A stretch of 64,000 nucleotides of DNA from Ga0077527 sp964433345 (GTDB lineage Bacteria > Pseudomonadota > Gammaproteobacteria > Burkholderiales > SG8-41), in NCBI GenBank assembly GCA_964433345.1, contig CAYSQJ010000003.1:310001-374000 (forward strand), given 5' to 3'. The notes below the pieces were generated by a model that saw only the letters and a list, made by a program, of their open reading frames with translations, ran no database searches and was not told the origin of the DNA. Made by a program: the position numbers and the translations under genes. Position 1 is the stretch's first letter; the number at the start of each line of letters is the position of its first letter. Shown one piece after another: positions 17,554-26,367 of the stretch.

Positions 17554-18649
17554 ATCAGCCTTAAGTGGTACCGTAACCTCTACAACACTGAAAAATTTGC
17601 CAAGCCTTTTTTTTGTCTCTCTGCCTAAAAGTGGGACTGTTTACACTTGGTACTCTCTCCAGGACACAACCGGGCTCAAGCTGCCGGATTTTCACTTGCT
17701 GGAAGGCTGGAATGACTACAACGCGGGGCGTGATTTTTCCTGCATCGACCTATACGCCTGTGGCGACTACAACACCCAACTACTGGTCCCGCAGGGGATG
17801 AAAAACTTCCTGCGGGGCTACATTTTTGGCTCCCACATGCAGGCTTCTTACCACAACATGCGTATCCTCAAGGAATCCGGGATCGACAAAATTACCGTCC
17901 TGCTTCGGGATCCGCGCGACGCTTTTGTATCCTGGGTGCACCACCTTAACAAACTCGGCCCTTCTGCGCGAAATTATCATTCAAAGATTTATCACATCCC
18001 TCGCAGCTACTATGCATGGTCGCTGGAGGAGCAGTTCAGTTACCAGATCAGGACTTTCCTACCGATCACCGTAAATTGGGTAGAGGGCTGGCTCGACTAT
18101 TACGCGTCAGCGGACAAGGAAATAGAAATCCTGTTCGTTTACTACGATGAGTTGAAGCGCCAGCCGGAACGCTATTTCCGCCGCATCACCGAGTTTCATG
18201 GTTTGAAAGACGTAGATTTTTCCAAAGTTGTAAAAGCGGAGCCCGGAAAGATGCATTTTCGCAAAGGTGAGCACGAGCAATGGCGAAATGACTTTTCAGC
18301 CGCCGATCAATCTCTTGTCGAAAATCTGATGCAGGACCGTATCCTGCGTGGGTTCGACGCTGCCGCCGCAGCACATCCTGCACTAATATCCGCTAAAGAA
18401 AGCTTGGCAGCCGGGCAGGCACAAAAAGTTTTGACTGATTCAGTCAAAACTTTGATGCAGTTTCCAAATTACTATCCCGCTTATGATCTGTTTTTGACTG
18501 CAGCGGAACAGTCCAATCTCAACGTGTCCACATTGCGCAGACAAATTGAGACAGAACTTGCCAGCCAGAGCACATCCAACGCCTTCATTTATCGTTATGA
18601 GCTTGTGGATTCCTGCACTAATTTGGCTCAAACCCTTTCGCGAGACTAG
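17546..18649 (+). CDS. Sulfotransferase domain protein
   Basis: A 367-residue protein. LPKSGTVYTWYSL near residue 25 matches the 5'-phosphosulfate loop of PAPS-dependent sulfotransferases, and LLRDPRDAFVSW near 118 matches the 3'-phosphate motif, followed by LFVYYDELKRQPERYF as in this fold. The last ~90 residues are helical and lie outside the core. The start at 17546 overlaps wzt by eight bases. It probably sulfates the exported glycan. A 29-bp near-perfect palindrome (18425-18453) lies in the coding sequence where core and tail meet. Confidence 0.8.
   Translation: MNKSALSGTVTSTTLKNLPSLFFVSLPKSGTVYTWYSLQDTTGLKLPDFHLLEGWNDYNAGRDFSCIDLYACGDYNTQLLVPQGMKNFLRGYIFGSHMQASYHNMRILKESGIDKITVLLRDPRDAFVSWVHHLNKLGPSARNYHSKIYHIPRSYYAWSLEEQFSYQIRTFLPITVNWVEGWLDYYASADKEIEILFVYYDELKRQPERYFRRITEFHGLKDVDFSKVVKAEPGKMHFRKGEHEQWRNDFSAADQSLVENLMQDRILRGFDAAAAAHPALISAKESLAAGQAQKVLTDSVKTLMQFPNYYPAYDLFLTAAEQSNLNVSTLRRQIETELASQSTSNAFIYRYELVDSCTNLAQTLSRD
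18425..18453. repeat. 29-bp palindrome within the sulfotransferase gene
   Basis: Two 14-base arms (left arm AAAGTTTTGACTGA) separated by a single T, perfectly complementary. It lies in frame inside coding sequence and is translated as KVLTDSVKTL. Function unknown. Confidence 0.85.
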
Positions 18650-18929
18650 ATCTGTAATCACTCCCTACCACGCATTGGCAAATTTTACGCAAGTATTCAT
18701 AACGCAAAGTCACTTACCTCAATATGCGAATGTCCCTTGCAGCGATAAATATAAAGACGCCCTAAATAATTTCAATTTAATTAATAGGTTGCGACCATTC
18801 ATGTCTCTTGAGTATTCAGGCTAGGCAATTACATTTGAACAACACGTGCACGTATTAAGGGGAATTAATCGGAGGTGCGGCTTGGGCCTACTCCCATATC
18901 CGCCTCTCTGGTATTTTTACGACGTACTG
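18650..18929. other. A+T-rich intergenic stretch with no recognised feature
   Basis: Between the sulfotransferase stop and the truncated MBOAT remnant. I see no open frame of credible composition, no obvious terminator hairpin and no repeat shared with the rest of the window. Confidence 0.5.
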
Positions 18930-19203
18930 CGGGTTGTTGCCCTGAGCCCAACATCAGAACCGTCTTTGCGGCGTTCAGCTGCAGCCGCGTGCCACACAGC
19001 AAGTTACCAAACCACGCGTTGACAGCAATTGAACCGAGTAGCAGGACCAGAAATACGGGTTTCCACCACGCCTAGTAAAACAATGACCCCAGCACCAGCC
19101 AGGCGATGGTCCAGCGGCGTTCGGGATGCCGGCGAACGAAGCAGTAGCCTGCCAACACGGTTGGCAGGAATGCAAAAATAAAGACGTAGGAATTAAACAG
19201 CAT
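18930..19203 (-). pseudogene. Truncated MBOAT O-acyltransferase gene, N-terminal remnant with in-frame stop
   Basis: Reading the minus strand from ATG at 19203 gives MLFNSYVFIFAFLPTVLAGY, then a frame closely parallel to the start of the intact MBOAT protein encoded at 47901-49454 (MLFNSQAFIFLYLPLTLLGF). Codon 44 is TAG (19074-19072), placed where the family reads FYGWW; the same frame then continues AWWKPVFLVLLLGSIAVNAWF and similarity ends near 18940. So the gene is both interrupted and 3'-truncated. It follows the glycosyltransferase gene at 19228 in the same direction, and marks decay of a former O-acetylation function. Confidence 0.75.
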
Positions 19204-19227
19204 GGCCCTTAGCCCATTAGCTTTGGG

Positions 19228-20436
19228 TCAGAATTCGTCCAGGTAAAAACAGAATTCGAGGTACGCACTTCGGAACTCTGGCGTAGCTGCCAACCAGCGC
19301 AGCTCCCAAGGCAATTTGCATTTCCACGGCGTAGCGCAGGTCTGCGCCGCCTCACGGTTGAGCAACATGAGAGCCGGTGCCGTACGCACGGCAAGCCAGC
19401 CGCACCACAACAACAGGCTCAACGGATATTTTTGGTCAGCAGATGCCTGAATTACGTGCGAATCAAGTTGCCAACAGAACTGTCGTCTTGGCATGCCGGC
19501 CGGTCTGCCCAACCCGTCCATCAAATCCATGCGACCAGCCTCAAGGTAACAGTCGCCGGGCCATAACGACTGCAACCTGTCGTGGAAATAGCGCGCGGGG
19601 CAGCCTGCTGAAAAATATACGGCATGGGACAAATCCAGCACCCTGAAAAACGCATCACGGTCAAATCCGGGCGCTGTGCAGTGGGTTTCATAGAAATTCC
19701 AGAGCGCACCGCAGTAGATGCGGTAATGTTCCAGCACCTCACCCGGATTATCCGAAAACCAGTAGTAGGTCTGCCACTTGTCGCGCTCGGGCTCCGCTGG
19801 ATCGCACGACTGGCGACCGGCATACAGCGTCGTAAAACGCTTGACCTTACCCTTTAGGACAGCGGCAACCGACTGGAATAATTCCTGGTAATGCAGCGTT
19901 GGCAATACTGACACAGCAGAAAAAATCTGGCGCAGATCTCTGGTTCGAAAAACCGCGTAGAACAATGACTCGTATTTCTGGAACAAACGAAAAATGCGCG
20001 CTCCGGCATGGTTTGCCTCGTTACCGGGGCCGGCATACTCGCTCATAATATTGATGTTGTTGCCTTGCCTCTGAAAATTTAGATATAAACCATGGGCGCT
20101 GACGTAATCGGGATGGCCCTCGAGAAACGCAATCGCTTCCTGCAATCCAGGGAGAAACACCAGGTCGTCGTCAGCACAAAATGAGGCGTACGTCGTTTCG
20201 ACTAATTCCAGCCCCTGGGCAAGCTTGGCTGCCATCGGCGTCGTACCGGGATAGATCACGTGGCGTGCCGGCATACCCGACAATGAAACCGTCAAAGCGT
20301 TTTCCTGCGCTATCCCGGGTTTGCTGGAATCCAGCACGAGCAAGTTCATTGATGGGGATCGCGACCGGTAATACCGAATGAGTCGCTTGAGGTGCTCAGG
20401 CCTGTTATAGGTCGGTATAACGAGAGTATGTTTCAC
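19228..20436 (-). CDS. GT-A type glycosyltransferase domain protein
   Basis: A 402-residue protein beginning HTLVIPTYNRPEHLKRLI, the nucleotide-binding strand of GT-A (family 2 like) enzymes, with FCADDDLVF (about 91-99) as the DxD metal site. The long C-terminal part (NFQRQGNNINIMSEY onward) matches the glycosyltransferase group found in O-antigen clusters under TIGR00180. Cytosolic, adding one residue to the lipid-linked glycan. Donor unknown. Its upstream neighbour ends seven bases away. Confidence 0.8.
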   Translation of the reverse strand: MKHTLVIPTYNRPEHLKRLIRYYRSRSPSMNLLVLDSSKPGIAQENALTVSLSGMPARHVIYPGTTPMAAKLAQGLELVETTYASFCADDDLVFLPGLQEAIAFLEGHPDYVSAHGLYLNFQRQGNNINIMSEYAGPGNEANHAGARIFRLFQKYESLFYAVFRTRDLRQIFSAVSVLPTLHYQELFQSVAAVLKGKVKRFTTLYAGRQSCDPAEPERDKWQTYYWFSDNPGEVLEHYRIYCGALWNFYETHCTAPGFDRDAFFRVLDLSHAVYFSAGCPARYFHDRLQSLWPGDCYLEAGRMDLMDGLGRPAGMPRRQFCWQLDSHVIQASADQKYPLSLLLWCGWLAVRTAPALMLLNREAAQTCATPWKCKLPWELRWLAATPEFRSAYLEFCFYLDEF

Positions 20437-20443
20437 CAGTCGG

Positions 20444-21214
20444 TCACTTGATTTTTTTTAGCCAGGCGTCCGGCCACCCGGTGATGTTCTTGTCCAGTTC
20501 GCTCTCGTTGAAGCACCACGGCGGGGATGCGATCACAAATTCGGGATGCTTTGCGGCAAATTCCTTCGCTGCCTGAGCGGGGTTGTCGGTTATCCAATCG
20601 GGGTCGCCGCGCGGTACGTCATAGACGTCGCGCATGATGCCGTCGGTGGCGACAATGTATGAGCCGGGTGTGACCAGATGATGGTAGGCATCAAGTTCGG
20701 CGGCAACGTGTTTGCGGCTGTGATTGGAATCGAGGATGACCAGCACGGTGTCTCCGGGATGGATCTCATTCGCCGCTTGGGAAACAATTTCGGGTGCGAC
20801 CGAGTTCCCCTCTACCAGCCGGATCATCGGCGCGAGTTCGTGTGCCTCAATCGCCTTGCGGTTATGCGGCCGGATTTCGATGTCGACCCCAACCACGCAG
20901 CGCCCCTTGCCCATCGCCTTCATCAGTGAAGCCGACAGTATCAGCGAACCACCATGCGCAACGCCGGTTTCGATGATGACATCCGGCTTAATCGTGTAGA
21001 TAACTTCCTGTAGTCGTACCAAGTCTTCGGGGTGCTGGATGATCGGCCGTCCCATCCAGGTAAAGGTATAGGAGTATTTCTGGTTCCAGCTGGTTTTCAG
21101 CCACACGTCAGAAATCAGCTCGAAGGCCTCCTTTCCGTATAAAGGCAGTGAGCGACTCTCGCCGTCCTGGGTCACGGAAAATGTGTGCTTGTCAGTGTCG
21201 ATCTGGATTTGCAT
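20444..21214 (-). CDS. CmcI-like (cephalosporin hydroxylase family) methyltransferase
   Basis: A 256-residue protein with IIETGVAHGGSLILSASL (about 74-91) as SAM-binding motif, GVDIEIRPHNRKAI and VILDSNHSRKHV (about 157-168). These are the hallmarks of the CmcI / rhamnosyl O-methyltransferase family, whose members methylate sugars despite the historic hydroxylase name. The DSNHS segment provides likely metal or catalytic residues. Probably O-methylates a deoxysugar of the glycan. Start at 21214 is two bases from the SDR stop. Confidence 0.85.
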   Translation of the reverse strand: MQIQIDTDKHTFSVTQDGESRSLPLYGKEAFELISDVWLKTSWNQKYSYTFTWMGRPIIQHPEDLVRLQEVIYTIKPDVIIETGVAHGGSLILSASLMKAMGKGRCVVGVDIEIRPHNRKAIEAHELAPMIRLVEGNSVAPEIVSQAANEIHPGDTVLVILDSNHSRKHVAAELDAYHHLVTPGSYIVATDGIMRDVYDVPRGDPDWITDNPAQAAKEFAAKHPEFVIASPPWCFNESELDKNITGWPDAWLKKIK

Positions 21215-21216
21215 TG

Positions 21217-22170
21217 TTACTTTTCCCCTAAATGCAGCCGTTCACGCCATGCCGCGATTGTGTCACTGATGCCCTGCTCCAGACTGACGGATGGCTGCCA
21301 CCCCGCCTCCGACTTCAGTCTGTCGATGTTGGCTACGACCCTTGGCGGATCATTTGTCGCCGCCGCTTTGGCCCCGAACTGTACACGGTCCAGATGACCC
21401 AGTGTGGCGCAGATCCGGCCCGCCAGTTCGCGCAAACTGACCCCCCGACCTGTGCCGATGTTAAAAGCGCCGGAAGCATTGCAGGAAAGCAGCGCCGTTA
21501 ATGCCCCGGCGACGTCATCCACAAAAATGAAATCGCGCTCCTGGTTGCCATGCGTGCAGGCGATGGTTTCCCCGCGCAGCAGGCCGCTAATCACCGCAGG
21601 AATGAATCGGTCTTCCGGTTCACCTGGTCCATATGGAAAGAATATCCTGGCCCAGGCCATGTTCTGCCCCGCCAAGCTAGCCGCCGCCGCTGCCGTCAGG
21701 CTGGCCGCAAGCTTGCACCGTCCGTACACCGTCACGGGATGCAATGGCGTTCTTTCTTCGTCGCAGTCCTCAGTTACCGAGCGATATTCGGCACAGGATC
21801 CCGCCCCCACCGCACGCCTTCCACCGACGGAATAAAAATCCCTGAAGAGTTCGGTACTTGCGCTCAACCACCGAAAATTTTCTTCACTGCTCCAGAATAA
21901 TCCAGGTTTAGCAAACCAGGCCAAATGCAACAGATGTGATGGTTTGAGTTCCTTCAGAAAGGTTGCAACCCTGGCCCTCTCGAACAGATCCAGCCGGTGC
22001 CACTCGACACCGGGCCTAGCCACGGACGGCAAAGTGCGTGACGATACGGCGTGAACATCAAAACCACTCCGCGCCAGCAAATCCAGGCAACGCCGCCCAA
22101 TGAACCCGGTTGCACCCGTGACCAGCACCTTACGCGGACCTGTGTTCACGGTCATGATGGATTGAGGCAT
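21217..22170 (-). CDS. NAD-dependent epimerase/dehydratase (SDR)
   Basis: A 317-residue extended SDR with VTGATGFIG (about 17-25), a GSCAEY serine segment and catalytic YGRCK. The FNIGTGRGVSLRELA segment is common to GDP/dTDP-4-keto-6-deoxysugar reductases and epimerases. It heads the minus-strand group ending in the MBOAT remnant. An alternative ATG five codons inside (22155) is possible; neither start has a strong Shine-Dalgarno. Confidence 0.8.
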   Translation of the reverse strand: MPQSIMTVNTGPRKVLVTGATGFIGRRCLDLLARSGFDVHAVSSRTLPSVARPGVEWHRLDLFERARVATFLKELKPSHLLHLAWFAKPGLFWSSEENFRWLSASTELFRDFYSVGGRRAVGAGSCAEYRSVTEDCDEERTPLHPVTVYGRCKLAASLTAAAAASLAGQNMAWARIFFPYGPGEPEDRFIPAVISGLLRGETIACTHGNQERDFIFVDDVAGALTALLSCNASGAFNIGTGRGVSLRELAGRICATLGHLDRVQFGAKAAATNDPPRVVANIDRLKSEAGWQPSVSLEQGISDTIAAWRERLHLGEK

Positions 22171-22260
22171 CTGCCAGTTGAGAAAGCCGCGCCAACCTGC
22201 GGGCGGGGCGCAGTATGATCCGATAAATTTCGTTTTGCCTCAACAGGTTGGAACTCGAGT

Positions 22261-22289
22261 TTGCCGAGACCAAAATGCTTAAATTTTAT
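22261..22289 (+). promoter_or_regulatory. Candidate sigma70 promoter for the DMT transporter gene
   Basis: TTGCCG (22261-22266) and TTTTAT (22284-22289) are separated by 17 bases, about 70 bases upstream of the ATG at 22358. Each hexamer matches consensus at four of six positions. Prediction only. Confidence 0.3.
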
Positions 22290-22357
22290 CAGAACGCCGC
22301 AATCGCAGCTTACATTCGACCGCATCCCGTCCATTCGCAAACCGTCATCGCCGACTG

Positions 22358-23221
22358 ATGAACACGAATTCGGCATTCTCGCTTGCGCTGGCGCTGATCC
22401 TGCTGTCGGCCCTTCTGCATGCGCTGGTCAATACGCTGATCAAGGTTAGCGGTGACGGCCTGATCACACGGGGCTGCATGAATGCCACGGCCTGCCTGGT
22501 TGCCTCGCCGTTGCTCTTGTTCGTACCCATGCCACAGCCTGAGTTATGGCCACTGTTGGCCGTATCGGTACTGATACATGCCTTGTACCCTTTTTTCCTG
22601 ATCGAAGCCTATCGTTACGGCGATCTAAGCACTTCATTTCCGCTGATTCGGGGTAGCGTGCCCCTGCTTGTCACGGCCTTTGCCGCGATTGCGCTTGGTC
22701 AGTTGCCAGGCACCGTGACGCTCGTGGGCATCGCACTGGTGTCTGCTGCCGTGGCAAGTTTTGCATGGTCACGGGGTTCGCGTTCGCACAAGGCTCACGG
22801 CCGCGGCATCGCATTTGCCCTCCTTACCGGCCTCGTAAGCGCTGCTTACACCGTGATCGATGCGATTGGACTGCGCGTAGCGCCGACGGCTCTGGTCTAT
22901 ATCGTTTGGCTGTTCGTGCTGGACGGCATCTGCGTCGCTTTATTGGTGATCATTGCAAGGCGTGGCGCCGTGATCACGTTCATTGCCCTTCACTGGAAAA
23001 TATCCATGGTCGCCGGAGTGCTGGGCACCCTTACCTACGGATTGGCCCTGCTCGCCTTCAGCCTCGGACCGATGGCCGAGATTTCCGCGCTGCGCGAAAC
23101 CAGTATCTTGTTCGCCGCGTTGATCGGCGCACTAATCTTGAAAGAGCCCTTCGGCAAGGGCCGTGCGGTCGCCGCGTTGGTGGCAGTGACTGGAATCGTC
23201 ATCATTTACGCTGACCGCTAG
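22358..23221 (+). CDS. EamA/DMT-family membrane transporter
   Basis: A 287-residue protein with about ten hydrophobic segments in two repeats of five, ending in the typical ETSILFAALIGALILKEPFG segment of EamA transporters. It is the only plus-strand gene between two minus-strand glycan operons, so it has its own promoter. EamA proteins move metabolites or, in glycan loci, lipid-linked sugars; substrate cannot be assigned. Confidence 0.85.
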   Translation: MNTNSAFSLALALILLSALLHALVNTLIKVSGDGLITRGCMNATACLVASPLLLFVPMPQPELWPLLAVSVLIHALYPFFLIEAYRYGDLSTSFPLIRGSVPLLVTAFAAIALGQLPGTVTLVGIALVSAAVASFAWSRGSRSHKAHGRGIAFALLTGLVSAAYTVIDAIGLRVAPTALVYIVWLFVLDGICVALLVIIARRGAVITFIALHWKISMVAGVLGTLTYGLALLAFSLGPMAEISALRETSILFAALIGALILKEPFGKGRAVAALVAVTGIVIIYADR

Positions 23222-23255
23222 CGCAACAATCCGAGATGTAGCGCATTGCCCGCAG

Positions 23256-24290
23256 TCAATTGATCAGGCGCCCGATAATGCCGATGCGCGACCGGATCAG
23301 CAGCCAACCAAATCCGCGATACCAGAGCAAAGGCAGAGCATCGAATGGCCTGAGGATGAAAAACGAGATGGCAACCCGCAGCCAAGACATCGAAGCTGGA
23401 ATCAGCCTGTCCAGTAACCGAAGTGCGGGCCTCTGCCAGCCGGTCGACCGCGCAGCAACCTCCTGCAACAGTGCACCACAAGCTGAGCGGATGCAGGCAA
23501 AGCGGAATCGTAGTGCTGTTCGCCGCACCATGCCCGGCGTGAACATTGCCGGCGAAACGCGTGGGGCGCGAATTTCGAGTTCCTTGAACATACGCTCCAT
23601 ACCCACCACATCGTTCAATGCGCGAGACGAGTAACTGCCTTCGTGAATCCGGATCGCCGCCAACGGCTCCGGGGTGAAAATTGCACCCTGCCTTCCGGAT
23701 ACGGCCAAAGCCGCAAACAGATCGGCTGGCGCACCATAAACAGGATCGAATCCGCCGACATCACGCAGCGTATCGCAATGGTAGATCACCGTGGTCCCCG
23801 TAAACCAGTTCCCCAGACGGTAAGCCAGACCAACGCAGCGTGCCGGGGAAAGATATACGTCGTGCATCGACACCACTGCGGAGGGATGCAAACGAATCGG
23901 ACGATCTTCCTCGTCGACCAGCAGTGCCATGGCCGACCACAGGCCCGCACCGGGATTTCGCGCCAATTCGCGTTTGGCGCGGGCGAACATACCTGGCAGC
24001 AGAAAATCATTGGCGGCCAAAAACAGCGCGTAATCAGTGTGAACCCGCTTCAGCGCTTCACAAACCGTCCGGTTGGCGCCGAGATTGACGGGATTGAGTT
24101 CAAGCCGAGCACGTGGATCATCTGCAATCAGGCTGCGGATAAGGTCAACGCTGTCATCGGTCGACCGATCGTCGATCACTACCAGTTCATGCGGGCCGTC
24201 ATGCTGCTCCAACACAGAGCGCAGGCAGCGCGACAGGTATTTGCTATCGTTGTAATTTGGCACAATCACGGTAATGCTTGGCCCGGTCAT
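23256..24290 (-). CDS. Family 2 glycosyltransferase
   Basis: A 344-residue GT-A enzyme: ITVIVPNYNDSKYLSRCL at the N-terminus, VVIDDRSTDDS (about 36-46) and FLAANDFLLPG (about 85-95), where the usual DxD reads AND, followed by a GGFDPVYG acceptor loop. C-terminal ~80 residues are hydrophobic and basic and may associate with the membrane. The start at 24290 is set by an ATGA overlap with the flippase gene; the much longer open frame to 24590 lies inside that gene. Confidence 0.85.
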   Translation of the reverse strand: MTGPSITVIVPNYNDSKYLSRCLRSVLEQHDGPHELVVIDDRSTDDSVDLIRSLIADDPRARLELNPVNLGANRTVCEALKRVHTDYALFLAANDFLLPGMFARAKRELARNPGAGLWSAMALLVDEEDRPIRLHPSAVVSMHDVYLSPARCVGLAYRLGNWFTGTTVIYHCDTLRDVGGFDPVYGAPADLFAALAVSGRQGAIFTPEPLAAIRIHEGSYSSRALNDVVGMERMFKELEIRAPRVSPAMFTPGMVRRTALRFRFACIRSACGALLQEVAARSTGWQRPALRLLDRLIPASMSWLRVAISFFILRPFDALPLLWYRGFGWLLIRSRIGIIGRLIN

Positions 24291-25804
24291 TGCGGTCTCC
24301 GTTTGCCCAGATATTCCAGGTAATATTCTTTGAGCTGTGTTCGGACTTGCGACGCTGCAAGTCCGGCAGCAATCGCAGTGAGCAATGAAACACAAAACAG
24401 ATTTATCAGAATGGCGGCATATGTAGAAGGTGTGCCGGTCATAAGCTTCCACAGCCCTGCGACAACCAACGCGGCAACCAGCGGCCCACCTGTGTCGACA
24501 ATAAACCATCCTCGCAGTTCTCCCGACAGAAGCCTGCGATGCATGATGGGTAACATCAACAACACATAGGCCAGGTTGAGCATGAGCCATACCCAGGCAG
24601 CCCCCTCACCACCATAGCGCGTGGACATCAAGTAAATCATGGGGGCCAGGACCAATACCGCCACACTATTGAATATGAAGACCAACCGTGTCCAGCCATG
24701 TGCGAACTGAAGCACTGCTGGCAGCCCCATCAAACCACTAAGCGCCATACCAATTGTCAGAAGGCTGAGTACAGGGCCACTCTGCACTGCAATTCTGGGG
24801 TCAATTGTCCAAAGATAAAGAAAATCATGTGCATACAACGCCAACACCACAGCCACAGGAAGCAGCACGGACGACGTTAGCTGACAGCCTCGATGATAAA
24901 GGCGGGACAGTTCACGCTGATCGCCAGAGACCGCGAGCTGCGAAAAGCGCGGGAAAAATGCCGTATTAATCGGGCCAGAAAGGCTGTAGAGCGCGGCTGC
25001 CACACGCCACGCTAACGTGTAGTAGCCAAATGCTTCAAGGGTAAGCACCGAACTGAGTATGACTTTGTCGAGTTGCGTCAAGATCACGGAAAGCACTGAA
25101 ATTCCCGTCATCCCTGCCGCAAAGCGCCAAAGCCCTACAAGCAGACCCCAACGAAAGGTGGCTCGCGCAGACGACGCCGGCAGTGACCGCCACAGCAGTG
25201 CAGCAGTCACCATTGTTTCAGCCAGACTGGTCACAATGAACCAGGTAAAAAGTGCATCAAGTGTCGGGGCAACCTGCCACAACACCAGCACCGCACCAAA
25301 GCTACGTACAGTTGCAAAAATAGATGCAGTAACATTTAAAGTCACTTGTTTCTGCAACCCCATCATGCCGCCCGAGTACAGCGCAAGCGGCCACTGACCG
25401 GCTATGACAAGACCAATCATGGTCAGCGCCCGGCTGGCAGCGTCGGTCGATATCTGCTGAGGGTTGATCCAGTACGCGGCCACAATCGGCGCCATCAGCA
25501 CCACACTAATGCCGATTGCAATACCGATTCCCCAGTAGATTAATTCCAAAGTGCGCAGCAGGTCACGCATTTCCTGGGCATTGCCAGGTTGAGCCGATAA
25601 CTGGGCCAGCTTACGGTTGAGCGTCGCGCGCAAGCCAAGATCTAATAGCGAAAAGATCGCACTCAGGGACAAGAAAACACCGATAAGCCCGTAGGCTTCA
25701 ATGCCGAGAAACCGGATATAGAAGGGCACTGCCGCAAGTGACACCAGCAGTGCCCAGACGCTGCCAGCCGCATTGGCGACGATATTGCGCCTGACTATGG
25801 ACAT
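24287..25804 (-). CDS. wzx: Oligosaccharide flippase (Wzx/PST family)
   Basis: A 505-residue multi-pass membrane protein with 12-14 predicted hydrophobic segments. The opening RRNIVANAAGSVWALLVSLAAVPFYIRFLG and FSLLDLGLRATLNRKLA segments are typical of the MOP/PST flippases that translocate undecaprenyl-linked O-units. It lies with a GT2 and a CDP-sugar operon, so it would export a repeat unit containing that sugar. This is a second export route beside Wzm/Wzt. Confidence 0.88.
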   Translation of the reverse strand: MSIVRRNIVANAAGSVWALLVSLAAVPFYIRFLGIEAYGLIGVFLSLSAIFSLLDLGLRATLNRKLAQLSAQPGNAQEMRDLLRTLELIYWGIGIAIGISVVLMAPIVAAYWINPQQISTDAASRALTMIGLVIAGQWPLALYSGGMMGLQKQVTLNVTASIFATVRSFGAVLVLWQVAPTLDALFTWFIVTSLAETMVTAALLWRSLPASSARATFRWGLLVGLWRFAAGMTGISVLSVILTQLDKVILSSVLTLEAFGYYTLAWRVAAALYSLSGPINTAFFPRFSQLAVSGDQRELSRLYHRGCQLTSSVLLPVAVVLALYAHDFLYLWTIDPRIAVQSGPVLSLLTIGMALSGLMGLPAVLQFAHGWTRLVFIFNSVAVLVLAPMIYLMSTRYGGEGAAWVWLMLNLAYVLLMLPIMHRRLLSGELRGWFIVDTGGPLVAALVVAGLWKLMTGTPSTYAAILINLFCVSLLTAIAAGLAASQVRTQLKEYYLEYLGKRRPQ

Positions 25805-25836
25805 GCTGTCATTTACGGCAAAAAAGCATTTCCGGA

Positions 25837-26367
25837 TCAGGGCTCAAAATCAAGAAACGTCGCATCGCGCTGCGAAATAACCGGGTCAGGCAACGGCCAG
25901 CGGATTCCGACTACGGGATCATTCCACCTCAGGCCACGAGCCGACTGCGGAATATACCGCTCCGACATCTGGTAAAAGAGCTCACTGTTGTCTTCTAGTG
26001 TCTGGAAGCCGTGAGCAAACCCCTCCGGTATATAGAGCATGCGCCCGTTTGCTGCTGTGAGGTCTGTAGCAAACCACTGCAGTCGAGTAGGAGAGCTTTC
26101 ACGGATGTCGACAATTACGTCGAACACGCTGCCGCGGGTGCAGCGCACCAGCTTGGCTTCTTCATGGGGCTTGGTCTGGTAGTGCATGCCGCGCAAGGTT
26201 CCCTTTCTCGCATTGAACGAGACATTGCACTGCGCCAGTGACGGATTGAGGCCGTGCGCGAGAAACTCGTCTCGGCAGAACGTTCGCGCAAAGTATCCAC
26301 GTTCATCTTCCAGCCGCTCCGGCTCAATAACATACGCTCCGGAGAGACTGGTCGGAATGAACCTCAC
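25837..26367 (-). CDS. rfbC: dTDP-4-dehydrorhamnose 3,5-epimerase family protein
   Basis: A 176-residue cupin of RmlC length. LRGMHYQ contains the catalytic base H62, and Y132/Y138 lie in the ELFYQMSERYIP region where RmlC has its catalytic acid Tyr. In this operon the partners are CDP-glucose enzymes rather than dTDP-rhamnose ones, so the substrate is more likely a CDP-4-keto-6-deoxyhexose, possibly 3-C-methylated. Start overlaps the methyltransferase stop by four bases. Confidence 0.88.
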   Translation of the reverse strand: MRFIPTSLSGAYVIEPERLEDERGYFARTFCRDEFLAHGLNPSLAQCNVSFNARKGTLRGMHYQTKPHEEAKLVRCTRGSVFDVIVDIRESSPTRLQWFATDLTAANGRMLYIPEGFAHGFQTLEDNSELFYQMSERYIPQSARGLRWNDPVVGIRWPLPDPVISQRDATFLDFEP

